From Fodinibacter sp038330415 (GTDB lineage Bacteria > Actinomycetota > Actinomycetes > Actinomycetales > Dermatophilaceae), in NCBI GenBank assembly GCA_038330415.1, contig JBBQNZ010000002.1, positions 1-64,000 of the forward strand: DNA of 64,000 nt, read 5' to 3'. Below, piece by piece: positions 27,119-35,343 of this stretch; position 1 is the stretch's first letter, and each line of letters opens with the position of its first letter. The notes under the pieces are model-generated. The model was not told the DNA's origin, made no database searches, and saw only the letters and a program-made list of their open reading frames with translations. The translations under genes were made by a program, and so were the position numbers.

Positions 27119-28038
27119 GCCGGATCGCCGAGTCGCTGTTCTGGATCGGCCGCTACACCGAGCGCGCCGACGGCACGGCCCGTATCGTCGACGTGCTGCG
27201 CCTGCAGCTGCTCGAGGACCCCGGCGCCGACGAGGCCACCGCGGCGCGCACCGTGCTCTCGGTGATCATGGGGATGCCGTTCGAGGGCGACGTGGGGTTC
27301 GCCGACGTGAGCGCGGCGCTGGTCTTCGACCGCTCCAACGCCAGTTCCATCACCGGGGCCTGGTTCGCGGCCCGCGAGAACGCCCGCCGCGCCCGCGAGA
27401 CCCTCTCGACCGAGCTGTGGGAGGGCATCAACACCACGTGGCACCGGTGGCACGGCTTCGGCCGCACCGTCGCCACCGAGCGGCACCTGTCGTGGGTGCG
27501 CGAGCGCGCCGCCCTGGTCAGCGGCATCGCCGACTCGACGATGTCGCACGACGAGGCGTGGGACTTCCTGGTTCTCGGCCGCAGCCTGGAGCGGGCCGAC
27601 ATGACCGCCCGGCTCGTCGCCACCGGCGGGCTGCCGCGTGGCGGAGCCCCGTGGTCGGTCGTGCTGTCCAGCTGCGGTGCGCAACAGGCGTTCATGCGTA
27701 GCCAGCGCGGCCTGCTCAGCGACGACCGGGCCGCCGCCTTCCTCGTGCTCGACCGCGAGTTCCCCCGGTCGGTGCTGTTCGCGCTGTCCGAGGCCGAGCG
27801 CCGCCTCGACGCCTTGGCCCCGCAGCAGGAGCGGATCGGTGTCCCCGACGAGGCACGGCGCCAGCTCGGCCGCATCCGCACCTCGCTGGAGTACCGGGCG
27901 ACCTCCGACGTCATCGCCGACCTGCCCGCCCAGATGCAGCGCGTGCAGGGCGCCGTCATGGCCAGCTCGCAGGCCATCGCCAAGCGCTACTTCCAGTCCG
28001 GCCCGCTGCAGACCTGGACCAAGGACGGGGTGTTCTGA
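27112..28038 (+). CDS. Alpha-E domain protein (DUF403)
   Basis: A 308-residue all-alpha protein, starting SRIAESLFWIGRYTERADGT, a hallmark of the alpha-E family. Other conserved parts are ARENARRARETLSTELWEGIN and FLVLGRSLERADMTARL. The family has no known activity by itself; conserved Arg/Glu residues suggest a helper or ligase partner for the ATP-grasp enzyme. GTG 27112 overlaps the previous gene by 7 bp, and the next gene begins 1 bp after its stop. Confidence 0.9.
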   Translation: MLSRIAESLFWIGRYTERADGTARIVDVLRLQLLEDPGADEATAARTVLSVIMGMPFEGDVGFADVSAALVFDRSNASSITGAWFAARENARRARETLSTELWEGINTTWHRWHGFGRTVATERHLSWVRERAALVSGIADSTMSHDEAWDFLVLGRSLERADMTARLVATGGLPRGGAPWSVVLSSCGAQQAFMRSQRGLLSDDRAAAFLVLDREFPRSVLFALSEAERRLDALAPQQERIGVPDEARRQLGRIRTSLEYRATSDVIADLPAQMQRVQGAVMASSQAIAKRYFQSGPLQTWTKDGVF

Positions 28039-28039
28039 C

Positions 28040-28879
28040 GTGCGGCGCTGGCGCATCGTCCACACGACGTCCCTGGCCTACGACGGCCGGGTGCGGGCCG
28101 CGCACAACGAGCTGCGGATGACACCGCTCAACGAGCCCGGCCAGACCACCCTGGAGAACCGCATCCGGATCCGGCCGATGACCTGGAGCCACGTCTACCG
28201 CGACCACTGGGGCACGCACGTGATGGCGATGGAGAGCCTGGCCGAGCACCAGCGGCTCGACATCGAGGCGATCTCGACGGTCGAGCGCATTCCCCTCGAA
28301 CGGCACGAGCCCTCGCTCGGCTGGGACGCCGTGCGCGACCCCGCGGTGCAGGACCGCAGCTACGAGTGGCTGATGCAGTCGGCGCGCACCCGGCCGGGGC
28401 GTGGCATCAAGGACCTCGCGGATGCCGGGCGCGGCCTGCCGACTCCGCGCGCCGCCGCCGAGGAGCTGAGTGCCCTGGTGCGCGCCGAGATGAAGTACCA
28501 GCCCGGTGCGACGGGCGTGCACAGCCGCGGCGAGGACGCCTGGGCCGAGCGGTCCGGCGTCTGCCAGGACTTCGCGCACATCACCGTCGGGGCGCTGCGC
28601 AGCCTCGGGGTCCCGGCCCGCTACGTCTCCGGCTACCTGGTACCGAAGAAGGACTCGGCCGTCGGCGACACCAGCAAGGGTGAGAGCCACGCCTGGGTGG
28701 AGTTCTGGGACGACGGCTGGATCGCCGTCGACCCCACCAACGGCACCGAGGTCGGCCGCGACCACGTCGTGGTGGCCCGGGGCCGCGACTACGAGGACGT
28801 GCCGCCGTTCAAGGGCATCTACTCGGGGCGGGCCAATGCCTCGCTCGAGGTGGTCGTTGCGATCACCCGGCTGGCCTGA
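28040..28879 (+). CDS. Transglutaminase-like cysteine protease family protein
   Basis: A 279-residue protein. An N-terminal beta domain (bacterial transglutaminase-like N-terminal type, HTTSLAYDGRVRAAHNELRM) precedes the transglutaminase-like core, with the Cys in SGVCQDFAH, the His in ESHAWVEFW and the Asp in VDPTNG. Such proteins generally hydrolyse or transfer amide bonds. As the third gene after ATP-grasp and alpha-E proteins, it may process or transfer the peptide they make. No signal peptide is seen, so it acts in the cytosol. The 3' end overlaps the convergent SulP gene by 17 bp. Confidence 0.9.
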   Translation: MRRWRIVHTTSLAYDGRVRAAHNELRMTPLNEPGQTTLENRIRIRPMTWSHVYRDHWGTHVMAMESLAEHQRLDIEAISTVERIPLERHEPSLGWDAVRDPAVQDRSYEWLMQSARTRPGRGIKDLADAGRGLPTPRAAAEELSALVRAEMKYQPGATGVHSRGEDAWAERSGVCQDFAHITVGALRSLGVPARYVSGYLVPKKDSAVGDTSKGESHAWVEFWDDGWIAVDPTNGTEVGRDHVVVARGRDYEDVPPFKGIYSGRANASLEVVVAITRLA

Positions 28880-30617
28880 CCTGCGCCTCGTGGTGGTGCC
28901 CGTCGCGGGCGACGTGCCTGCGCGCGTGGGCGATGGCGTCGGGAGTGTGCTCGAACACGTGGTGCAGCGCGGTGAGGTGCTGCTGGATGCCGGTGGCCTC
29001 CAGCCGCGGCACGTAGCGGGCCGGCATCCCGGACAGCAGCACGGTGACGCCGCGCGACTCCAGGGCACGCACCGTGTCGGCCAGCACCGCGGCGCCGGTG
29101 GCGTCGAGCGTGGTGACGTGCGACATCCGCAGGATGGCCACCCGCACGTTGCTGACCTCGGTGAGCTCGAGCAGGGCGGTGTGCGCGCCACCGAAGAAGA
29201 GCGGGCCCTCGAGCCGGAACGCGACGATGCGCTCGTCGAGCAGAGCGCGCTCCTCGGCGGCGTGGTCGTCGCTCCAGCCCTCGGCGGAGTCGTGCTCGCG
29301 GGAGCCGGCGCTGTCGCCGAGCGGCTCCTCGCGCAGCGCGGTGGTGTTGGCGAGCTGGCGCAGGGCGAGCGCCCCGGCGGTGACGATGCCGAGCACCACG
29401 GCGGTCGCGAGGTCGAGCACCACGGTGGCCAGGAAGGTGAGGGCGAGCACGAAGGCGTCGCTGCGCGAGGCGCGAACCAGGGCAGACAGGCTCGACACCT
29501 CGATCATCCGCACCGCCGTGGCGATGAGCACGCCGGCCAGCGCCGCCAGGGGGATCCAGCCGACGACGGTCGACAGCGCGAGCACGACGACCAGGAGCAC
29601 GAGCGAGTGCACGACCGCGGCGAGCCGCGACCGGGCGCCGGAGCGGACGTTGACCGCAGTGCGGGCGATCGCAGCCGTGGCCGGGATGCCGCCGAGCAGG
29701 GGCGAGACGAGGTTGGCCAGGCCTTGGCCGAACAGCTCGCGGTCGGGGTCGTGGCGGCCCGACACGCTCATCGCGTCGGCGACGGTGGCCGACAGCAGGC
29801 TCTCCAGGGCCGCCAGTGCCGCCACGGCGACGGCGGGAGCCACCAGCACCCGCAGCTCGCTCAAGGTCACCGACGGCACGGTCAGGGTGAACAGCTGCGC
29901 GGGCAGCGCGCCGATCGTCGCCACCTGGAGGTGCGCCAGCCGGGCGACGGCGGTGGCCCCGACGACGGCCAGCAGGGCCACCGGGAGCGCGGGGCGCAGC
30001 CGAGAGCCGAGCAGGATCAGCACGGCGACCCCGGCGCTGAGGGCGAGGGCGGCGAGGTCGGGCGAGGAGAACCAGTCGACCACCGCACCGACCGCTGCCA
30101 CGACGACGTGGCCCTGGGCGCCGGTGACCCCGAGTGCCGAGGGCACCTGCTGCAGAGCGATGAGGGCGGCGATCCCGAGGGTGAACCCCTCGATCACCGG
30201 CAGCGGGATGAAGCGCACGTAGCGCCCCGCTCCCGCGAGCCCCATCATGACGAGGAACACCCCAGCCATGACCCCCACGACGGCCACGCCGCCCGCACCG
30301 TGCTCGGCCACGATCGGCACCAGGACCACGGTCATCGCACCGGTCGGGCCGGACACCTGCACGTGGCTACCGCCGAACACCGCGGCGACGGTGCCGGCCA
30401 CGATGGCGGTGACCAGGCCTGCCGTGGCCCCGAGCCCGGACGCGATGCCGAAGGCGAGCGCGAGGGGCAGGGCGACCACGCCCACCGTCACGCCGGCGAC
30501 CACGTCGGAGCGCGGGTGGCGCACCATGGCGCGCAGGTCGCGGGTGCGGGGTCGCACGGCATCCAGCCGGGTGCGGAGCACCTGGAGCACCTCGGTGCGG
30601 GTGGGGACCGTGCTCAC
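28863..30617 (-). CDS. SulP-family inorganic anion transporter with STAS domain
   Basis: A 584-residue transporter. The membrane part (about residues 35–420, 10–12 helices) has the SulP opening DVVAGVTVGVVALPLALAFG and the conserved QVSGPTGAMTVVL. A cytosolic STAS domain closes the protein (about residues 450–570, LRMSHVTTLDATGAAVL). SulP proteins carry sulfate, bicarbonate or other anions; the substrate cannot be assigned. The GTG start overlaps the arsR stop as GTGA, so the regulator and transporter are one unit. The C-terminus is His-rich. Confidence 0.9.
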   Translation of the reverse strand: MSTVPTRTEVLQVLRTRLDAVRPRTRDLRAMVRHPRSDVVAGVTVGVVALPLALAFGIASGLGATAGLVTAIVAGTVAAVFGGSHVQVSGPTGAMTVVLVPIVAEHGAGGVAVVGVMAGVFLVMMGLAGAGRYVRFIPLPVIEGFTLGIAALIALQQVPSALGVTGAQGHVVVAAVGAVVDWFSSPDLAALALSAGVAVLILLGSRLRPALPVALLAVVGATAVARLAHLQVATIGALPAQLFTLTVPSVTLSELRVLVAPAVAVAALAALESLLSATVADAMSVSGRHDPDRELFGQGLANLVSPLLGGIPATAAIARTAVNVRSGARSRLAAVVHSLVLLVVVLALSTVVGWIPLAALAGVLIATAVRMIEVSSLSALVRASRSDAFVLALTFLATVVLDLATAVVLGIVTAGALALRQLANTTALREEPLGDSAGSREHDSAEGWSDDHAAEERALLDERIVAFRLEGPLFFGGAHTALLELTEVSNVRVAILRMSHVTTLDATGAAVLADTVRALESRGVTVLLSGMPARYVPRLEATGIQQHLTALHHVFEHTPDAIAHARRHVARDGHHHEAQVRPAG

Positions 30618-30949
30618 AGGGCGGCGCCGCGGGTGATGTCGTCGACCAGGCCGCCCTGGTCGGCGGCCTTGGTCTCGAGGATGGCGCGGGCGCTCGCGAG
30701 CAGGTCCTTCACCGCGGGGAGCGCGAGGGAGTAGCGCACCTCGCCGCCCTCCCGGCGCTGGGTGACCAGCCCGGCCAGCCGCAGCACGGCCAGCTGGTGG
30801 GAGAGGTTCGGGGCCTCGACGTGGATGTTCGCCCGCAGCTCGTGCACCGCCCGGTCGTGCTCGGCAAGCAGCTCGAGCACCCGGATGCGCACCGGGTGCC
30901 CGATGGTCTTGAAGAACTCGGCCTTTGCCTGGTAGAGCGGAACGGACAC
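30614..30949 (-). CDS. ArsR/SmtB-family transcriptional regulator
   Basis: A 111-residue winged-helix repressor (FFKTIGHPVRIRVLELLAEH, then EAPNLSHQLAVLRLAGLV and a wing). It has no cysteine, so thiolate metal sensing of the ArsR/CadC kind is ruled out; the inducer is unknown. GTG 30949 is chosen because AAGGAG lies 8–9 nt upstream; a TTG at 30985 is in frame but lies inside the palindrome. It is co-translated with the SulP transporter, which it probably controls together with itself. Confidence 0.87.
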   Translation of the reverse strand: MSVPLYQAKAEFFKTIGHPVRIRVLELLAEHDRAVHELRANIHVEAPNLSHQLAVLRLAGLVTQRREGGEVRYSLALPAVKDLLASARAILETKAADQGGLVDDITRGAAL

Positions 30950-30969
30950 GTCGCCATCTCCTTGCACAG

Positions 30970-30985
30970 TTGCAGAACTCTGCAA
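30970..30985. promoter_or_regulatory. Palindromic operator upstream of arsR–sulP
   Basis: TTGCAGA-AC-TCTGCAA: perfect 7-bp arms with a 2-bp centre, 21 bp before the arsR start and AT-rich against the background. An overlapping TTGCACAGTTGCAG may provide a further half site. Confidence 0.65.
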
Positions 30986-31124
30986 GTATGCACCCTCCGT
31001 TCAGTCGGACCGTCCTCCTGCGTGACAGACGGCCTCGACGTTGATGCCGTCCGGGTGTCGGCGTCGTACCAGACCGGCTGCCGGGACCTCGACGCCGGGA
31101 TTCCGTTCGCGACGGGATGACTCG

Positions 31125-31130
31125 TACCCT
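31125..31130 (+). promoter_or_regulatory. Probable -10 element of miaB
   Basis: TACCCT, 10 nt before ATG 31141, giving a leader of only a few nucleotides at most. It also lies 3' of the in-frame ATG at 31117, supporting ATG 31141. Confidence 0.45.
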
Positions 31131-31140
31131 TGGTGGCGCC

Positions 31141-32658
31141 ATGACTACCGCGAAGACCTACGACGTGCGCACCCACGGGTGCCAGATGAACGTGCACGAC
31201 TCCGAGCGCCTCGCCGGGCTGCTCGAAACGGCCGGCTACGTCGACCTCGCGAGCATCCCCGCCACGCAGCGGCCCGCCGTCGCCGACGTCGTCGTCTTCA
31301 ACACCTGCGCGGTGCGCGAGAACGCCGACAACAAGCTCTATGGCAACCTGGGCCAGCTGCGCCCGGCGAAGACGGCCAACCCCGACCTGCAGATCGCGGT
31401 CGGCGGCTGCCTGGCGCAGAAGGACCGCGCCACCATCGTCAAGCGCGCCCCCTGGGTCGACGTCGTCTTCGGCACCCACAACATCGGCAGCCTCCCCGCG
31501 CTGCTCGACCGGGCCCGGCACAACAAGCGCGCCGAGGTCGAGATCCTCGAGTCGCTCGAGACCTTCCCCTCGACCCTCCCCACCCGCCGCGACTCGGCCT
31601 TCGCCGGCTGGGTGTCGATCTCGGTGGGCTGCAACAACACCTGCACCTTCTGCATCGTGCCGAGCCTGCGCGGCAAGGAGCAGGACCGCCGCCCGGGCGA
31701 GATCCTCGCCGAGGTGGAGGCGCTCGGCGCCCAGGGCGTCGTCGAGATCACCCTGCTCGGCCAGAACGTCAACACCTACGGCGTCGAGTTCGGCGACAAG
31801 CTCGCCTTCGGCAAGCTGCTGCGCGCCTGCGGCGACGTCGAGGGCCTGGAGCGGGTGCGCTTCACCAGCCCGCACCCGGCGGCGTTCACCGACGACGTCA
31901 TCGCGGCGATGGCGCAGACCCCGAACGTCATGCCGAGCCTGCACATGCCGCTGCAGTCCGGCTCCGACCGGGTGCTCAAGGCGATGCGCCGCTCCTACCG
32001 CAGCGCGAAGTTCCTCGGCATCATCGACGAGGTGCGGGCCGCCATCCCCGATGCCGCCATCACCACCGACCTCATCGTCGGCTTCCCCGGCGAGACCGAG
32101 GACGACTTCGCCGAGACCCTGCGGGTGGTCGAGGCGTCACGCTTCTCGAGTGCCTTCACCTTCCAGTACTCCATCCGGGCCGGCACTCCTGCCGCGACGA
32201 TGCCCGACCAGGTGCCCAAGGCCGTGGTGCAGGAGCGGTTCGAGCGGCTCATCGAGCTGCAGGAGCGGGTCAGCTGGGCCGAGAACCGCACCGTCGAGGG
32301 TCGTGAGGTCGAGGTGCTCGTCGCCCCCGGCGAGGGCCGCAAGGACGGTGCCACCGCGCGGCTGTCCGGGCGGGCCCGCGACAACCGGCTCGTGCACTTC
32401 GCGGTACCCGAGGGCGCCGAGCGCCCTCGCCCCGGTGACGTGGTCACCGTCGGGGTCACCTACGGCGCCCCGCACCACCTGGTGGCCGACAGCGGTGTGC
32501 AGGGCGGGGCCTATGCCGTGCGCCGCACCCGTGGGGGCGACGCGTGGGCCGCACTGCAGGATGCCGCGGTGCCGGGCAAGCCGGCGGTGTCGCTCGGCAT
32601 GCCATCGGTCGGCCGGCCGGCGTCCTCGGTGGCCTCGGCCCCCGCCTGCTCGGCCTGA
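31141..32658 (+). CDS. miaB: tRNA-2-methylthio-N6-dimethylallyladenosine synthase MiaB
   Basis: Radical SAM methylthiotransferase that adds the ms2 group to i6A37 of tRNA; 505 residues. The auxiliary cluster cysteines are in THGCQMN, FNTCAVREN and VGGCLAQKD, and the radical SAM site is CNNTCTFC. A C-terminal TRAM domain (about residues 380–450) is followed by a disordered tail. Its substrate is made by MiaA, encoded 4 kb downstream. ATG 31141 is preferred over ATG 31117, because the -10 box lies between them. Confidence 0.96.
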   Translation: MTTAKTYDVRTHGCQMNVHDSERLAGLLETAGYVDLASIPATQRPAVADVVVFNTCAVRENADNKLYGNLGQLRPAKTANPDLQIAVGGCLAQKDRATIVKRAPWVDVVFGTHNIGSLPALLDRARHNKRAEVEILESLETFPSTLPTRRDSAFAGWVSISVGCNNTCTFCIVPSLRGKEQDRRPGEILAEVEALGAQGVVEITLLGQNVNTYGVEFGDKLAFGKLLRACGDVEGLERVRFTSPHPAAFTDDVIAAMAQTPNVMPSLHMPLQSGSDRVLKAMRRSYRSAKFLGIIDEVRAAIPDAAITTDLIVGFPGETEDDFAETLRVVEASRFSSAFTFQYSIRAGTPAATMPDQVPKAVVQERFERLIELQERVSWAENRTVEGREVEVLVAPGEGRKDGATARLSGRARDNRLVHFAVPEGAERPRPGDVVTVGVTYGAPHHLVADSGVQGGAYAVRRTRGGDAWAALQDAAVPGKPAVSLGMPSVGRPASSVASAPACSA

Positions 32659-32674
32659 CCCGCCTCGGCAACGG

Positions 32675-32708
32675 CCGAGACCCCCGACCGGGTGGTCGGG
32701 GGCCTCGG
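32675..32708. terminator. Bidirectional hairpin terminator
   Basis: A 9-bp perfect CCCCCGACC/GGTCGGGGG stem with a 4-nt loop, extended by 5 more pairs beyond one A·C mismatch. It lies between convergent miaB and the antitoxin-like gene. Confidence 0.72.
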
Positions 32709-32724
32709 TTGCGTCGTCGGAGGT

Positions 32725-32916
32725 TCAGGGCTGGCCGATGGCCCCGTCGGCCTTCACCTGCGCCTGGTCGACCTGTTCGGCGTACTTGCCACCAGTCGTG
32801 CTGTCGACGGCATCGCCGCCGCGCTCGATGGCCTGGTCGCTGAACTGCTCGACCTGGTCGGGGTGGTCTGCGGCCAGCCCTTGAAGCTTCTCCTTGGCGC
32901 TGTCAAAGAAACTCAC
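32725..32916 (-). CDS. MT0933-like antitoxin family protein, no toxin partner
   Basis: A 63-residue protein (SFFDSAKEKLQGLAADHPDQ, ending with STTGGKYAEQVDQAQVKADG) that matches the actinobacterial family annotated as antitoxin of Rv0909/MT0933 type. It is mostly helical and amphipathic. No toxin gene is next to it: its neighbours are miaB and a flavoprotein. It may therefore be a stress-related small protein rather than a true antitoxin. GTG 32916 follows GAGGAGG at good spacing. Confidence 0.78.
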   Translation of the reverse strand: MSFFDSAKEKLQGLAADHPDQVEQFSDQAIERGGDAVDSTTGGKYAEQVDQAQVKADGAIGQP

Positions 32917-33007
32917 GCGGCCTCCTCTCGCTCGGGGACAGGGCTCCCCGTGGGGAGTCCCTCCAGTAGACGCCAGGAACGGCGTGTGCGCCACCCCTTT
33001 GACACGG

Positions 33008-34663
33008 TCAGCTGGTCGGGTCGAGCCAGCTGTGCACCAGGGGCACGACGGAGGCGCCCTCCCCGCTGGCCGAGGCGACCCGCTTCATCGACCCGGCCCG
33101 GATGTCGCCGGCGGCGAAGACGCCGGGCACGGTGGTCTCGAGGTTGGCCGGCGGCAGCCCGTCGACCCAGTGCGATGCGGGGATGTCGCGCCCGGTGAGC
33201 ACGAAGCCGCGCGCATCACGGGCGAGCGCCGGCGGCAGCCAGTCACAGCGCGGCTCGGCGCCGAGCAGCAGGAACAGCCCACGGCACTCACGCCGGCTCA
33301 CCTCACCAGTGGTGGTGTCGCGCACGCCGATCCACTCCAGGCGCCCCTCGCCGCCGCCGTCGACGACCTCGGAGCAGGGCAGCACGGTGATGAGCGGGTT
33401 GTACGAGATCTCGCCGATCAGGTAGGACGACATGGTCGCTTCGAGCCCTTCGCGCCGCACCAGGATGGTCACCGACCGGGCGAACTTCGCCAGGTGGATG
33501 GCGGCCTGGCCGGCGGAGTTGCCGCCGCCCACGACGACCACGTCGTAGCCCTCCAGCTCGCGGGCCGCGCTCATCGCGCTGCCGTAGTAGACGCCGAGGC
33601 CGACGAGCGCCTCGACCGACGGCACCCCCAGCTTGCGGTACGTCACGCCGGCCGACACCACGACGGCGCGCGCCCGCACGTCCCCGCCGTCGGTGTGCAG
33701 CACGAACGGCTCGCCGTCGGTGCCGACCTCGAGCTCGGTGACCGACCACCCGGTGAAGAAGCGCGTGCCGAACCGGATCGCCTGGTTGCGGGCCCGCTGC
33801 GCCAGCCGCATCCCGGAGATGCCCCGGGGGAAACCGAGGTAGTTGCGGATCATCGACGACGTGCCGGCCTGGCCGCCCACCGCCTCCGACTCCAGCACGA
33901 CGGTGGTCAGGCCCTCCGACGACGCGTAGACCGCTGCGGCGAGCCCGGCGGGACCCGCGCCGACGACCGCGACGTCGACCACGGCATCCAGCTCGATGTC
34001 GGTCGGCGTGCCGAAGGCGCGCAGTGCGACGTCACGCACGCTGGTGGGCGAGAAGATCTCGCGGTCGACCGCCTCGACCAGCGGGAACACCGGTGTGCCA
34101 CCGGCGCGCTCGATGACGTCGCGCCCCTGCTCGCTGTCCGGGGAGTAGGTGCGGTTGGGCATCCCCATCCGGTCGAGGAAGTCGCGGATGCCCTGGGTCA
34201 GGGCGTCCGCCGCCGGGGTGACGATCCGCACGGTGTCGACCTCGGGGGCCGCCACGGTCGAGCCCCAGTCGGAGAGCAGCTCGCACACGGCGGTGTGGAA
34301 CTCCTCGTCGCGCACGCCGCGCGGCATCAGCAGGAAGGCGTCGTACTTGCCCTTGGCGAGCCCCCCACGCAGCGCCGGCGCGTCGGACAGGAAGTGCGAC
34401 CAGTGGGCGGCGACCAGCCGGCGCGAGGTGGGAACCACGGTTCGCCAGACCGCGAAGGCCTCGAGCACGTGGTAGCCGGGCAGCTGCGACTCGGCGACGA
34501 ACATGGCGACCTGGCCGCCGTCGGCCACGACCCCCCGGGCCACCTCCTCCGCCTCCTCGACGGAGGTGGTCGTCAGCACGTCGTAGTCGCGCTGGTAGCG
34601 CCCGAACTCATCGGTGAGGAAGGCGGCGTGCTCGGGGGCCACGAGGACGATGGCGGGGTTCAT
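33008..34663 (-). CDS. Pseudo-receiver fused to thioredoxin-reductase-like FAD/NAD(P)H oxidoreductase
   Basis: A 551-residue fusion. Residues 1–120 look like a response-regulator receiver, but the acidic pair is missing (LVAPEHA in place of xDDDx) and the phospho-acceptor is Glu in FVAESQLPG instead of Asp. A short thiol-disulfide-like segment follows (about 140–200). The rest is a two-dinucleotide flavoprotein with FAD site VVGAGPAGLAAAVYASS, NAD(P)H site VVVGGGNSAGQAA and C-terminal VFAAGDIRAG. The CxxC pair of true thioredoxin reductases is absent. Such fusions are known in Actinobacteria; their role is unclear. The start has TACGAT 6 nt upstream. Confidence 0.85.
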   Translation of the reverse strand: MNPAIVLVAPEHAAFLTDEFGRYQRDYDVLTTTSVEEAEEVARGVVADGGQVAMFVAESQLPGYHVLEAFAVWRTVVPTSRRLVAAHWSHFLSDAPALRGGLAKGKYDAFLLMPRGVRDEEFHTAVCELLSDWGSTVAAPEVDTVRIVTPAADALTQGIRDFLDRMGMPNRTYSPDSEQGRDVIERAGGTPVFPLVEAVDREIFSPTSVRDVALRAFGTPTDIELDAVVDVAVVGAGPAGLAAAVYASSEGLTTVVLESEAVGGQAGTSSMIRNYLGFPRGISGMRLAQRARNQAIRFGTRFFTGWSVTELEVGTDGEPFVLHTDGGDVRARAVVVSAGVTYRKLGVPSVEALVGLGVYYGSAMSAARELEGYDVVVVGGGNSAGQAAIHLAKFARSVTILVRREGLEATMSSYLIGEISYNPLITVLPCSEVVDGGGEGRLEWIGVRDTTTGEVSRRECRGLFLLLGAEPRCDWLPPALARDARGFVLTGRDIPASHWVDGLPPANLETTVPGVFAAGDIRAGSMKRVASASGEGASVVPLVHSWLDPTS

Positions 34664-34669
34664 CGCACG

Positions 34670-34675
34670 ATCGTA
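34670..34675 (-). promoter_or_regulatory. -10 element, leaderless promoter of the flavoprotein fusion
   Basis: TACGAT on the minus strand, 6 nt before ATG 34663. A related CAGAAT box (34727–34732 region) faces the other way before def. Confidence 0.55.
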
Positions 34676-34737
34676 GGAGCGCGCGGCCCCCGACGTCGCG
34701 GTCGGGTGCGGGTGCAGGCTCTGCCAGAATCTCCCGC

Positions 34738-35343
34738 ATGGCCATCCGACCCGTCGTCATCACCGGGGATCCCGTCCTGCACCGGCGCGCCCAGACCGTC
34801 GAGGTCATCGACGACGGCATCCGCGAGCTCGTCGTCGACATGTTCGACACCATGGATGCCGCGCGCGGCGTCGGCCTGGCCGCCCCCCAGGTGGGGGTGG
34901 GCCTGCGGATCTTCACCTGGCAGCTGACCAACGACGACGGCATCCCGGCGCGCGGCGTCGTCATCAACCCCTACCTCACCTCGGCCAAGCCGGTCGTCGG
35001 CGAGCCCGACCCGCACGAGGAGGTCGAGGGGTGCCTGTCGGTGCCGGGCGAGTCGTACCCCCTGCGCCGCGGGGAGGCGGCCACGCTCACCGGGCAGGAC
35101 CTCGACGGCACCGAGCTGCGCTACGAGGCCACCGGCTGGTTCGCCCGGATGCTGCAGCACGAGTACGACCACCTCAACGGGTTCCTCTACGTCGACCGGC
35201 TCACCGGCAAGTGGGCGCGCAAGGCGCGCAAGGCCGTCAAGGGGTACGGCTGGGGCGTGCCGGGGCTGTCGTGGATGCCGGGTGAGGACCGCGACCCGTT
35301 CGGCCACGACGACGAGACGCCCGAGGACGAGCGCAGCGACTGA
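34738..35343 (+). CDS. def: Peptide deformylase
   Basis: Removes the formyl group from the initiator methionine of new proteins. All three family motifs are present: GVGLAAPQVG, EGCLSVPG and QHEYDHLNG, giving the Cys and two His metal ligands and the catalytic Glu. It is 201 residues; the last 40 are a charged tail. Its stop overlaps the miaA start as TGATG, so def–miaA–dapF is one coupled operon. A CAGAAT hexamer 7 nt before ATG fits a weak leaderless -10. Confidence 0.96.
   Translation: MAIRPVVITGDPVLHRRAQTVEVIDDGIRELVVDMFDTMDAARGVGLAAPQVGVGLRIFTWQLTNDDGIPARGVVINPYLTSAKPVVGEPDPHEEVEGCLSVPGESYPLRRGEAATLTGQDLDGTELRYEATGWFARMLQHEYDHLNGFLYVDRLTGKWARKARKAVKGYGWGVPGLSWMPGEDRDPFGHDDETPEDERSD

Noticed and set aside
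33008..34663. Annotation as an ordinary thioredoxin reductase
   Set aside because: The redox CxxC pair is absent and a degenerate receiver is fused at the N-terminus.
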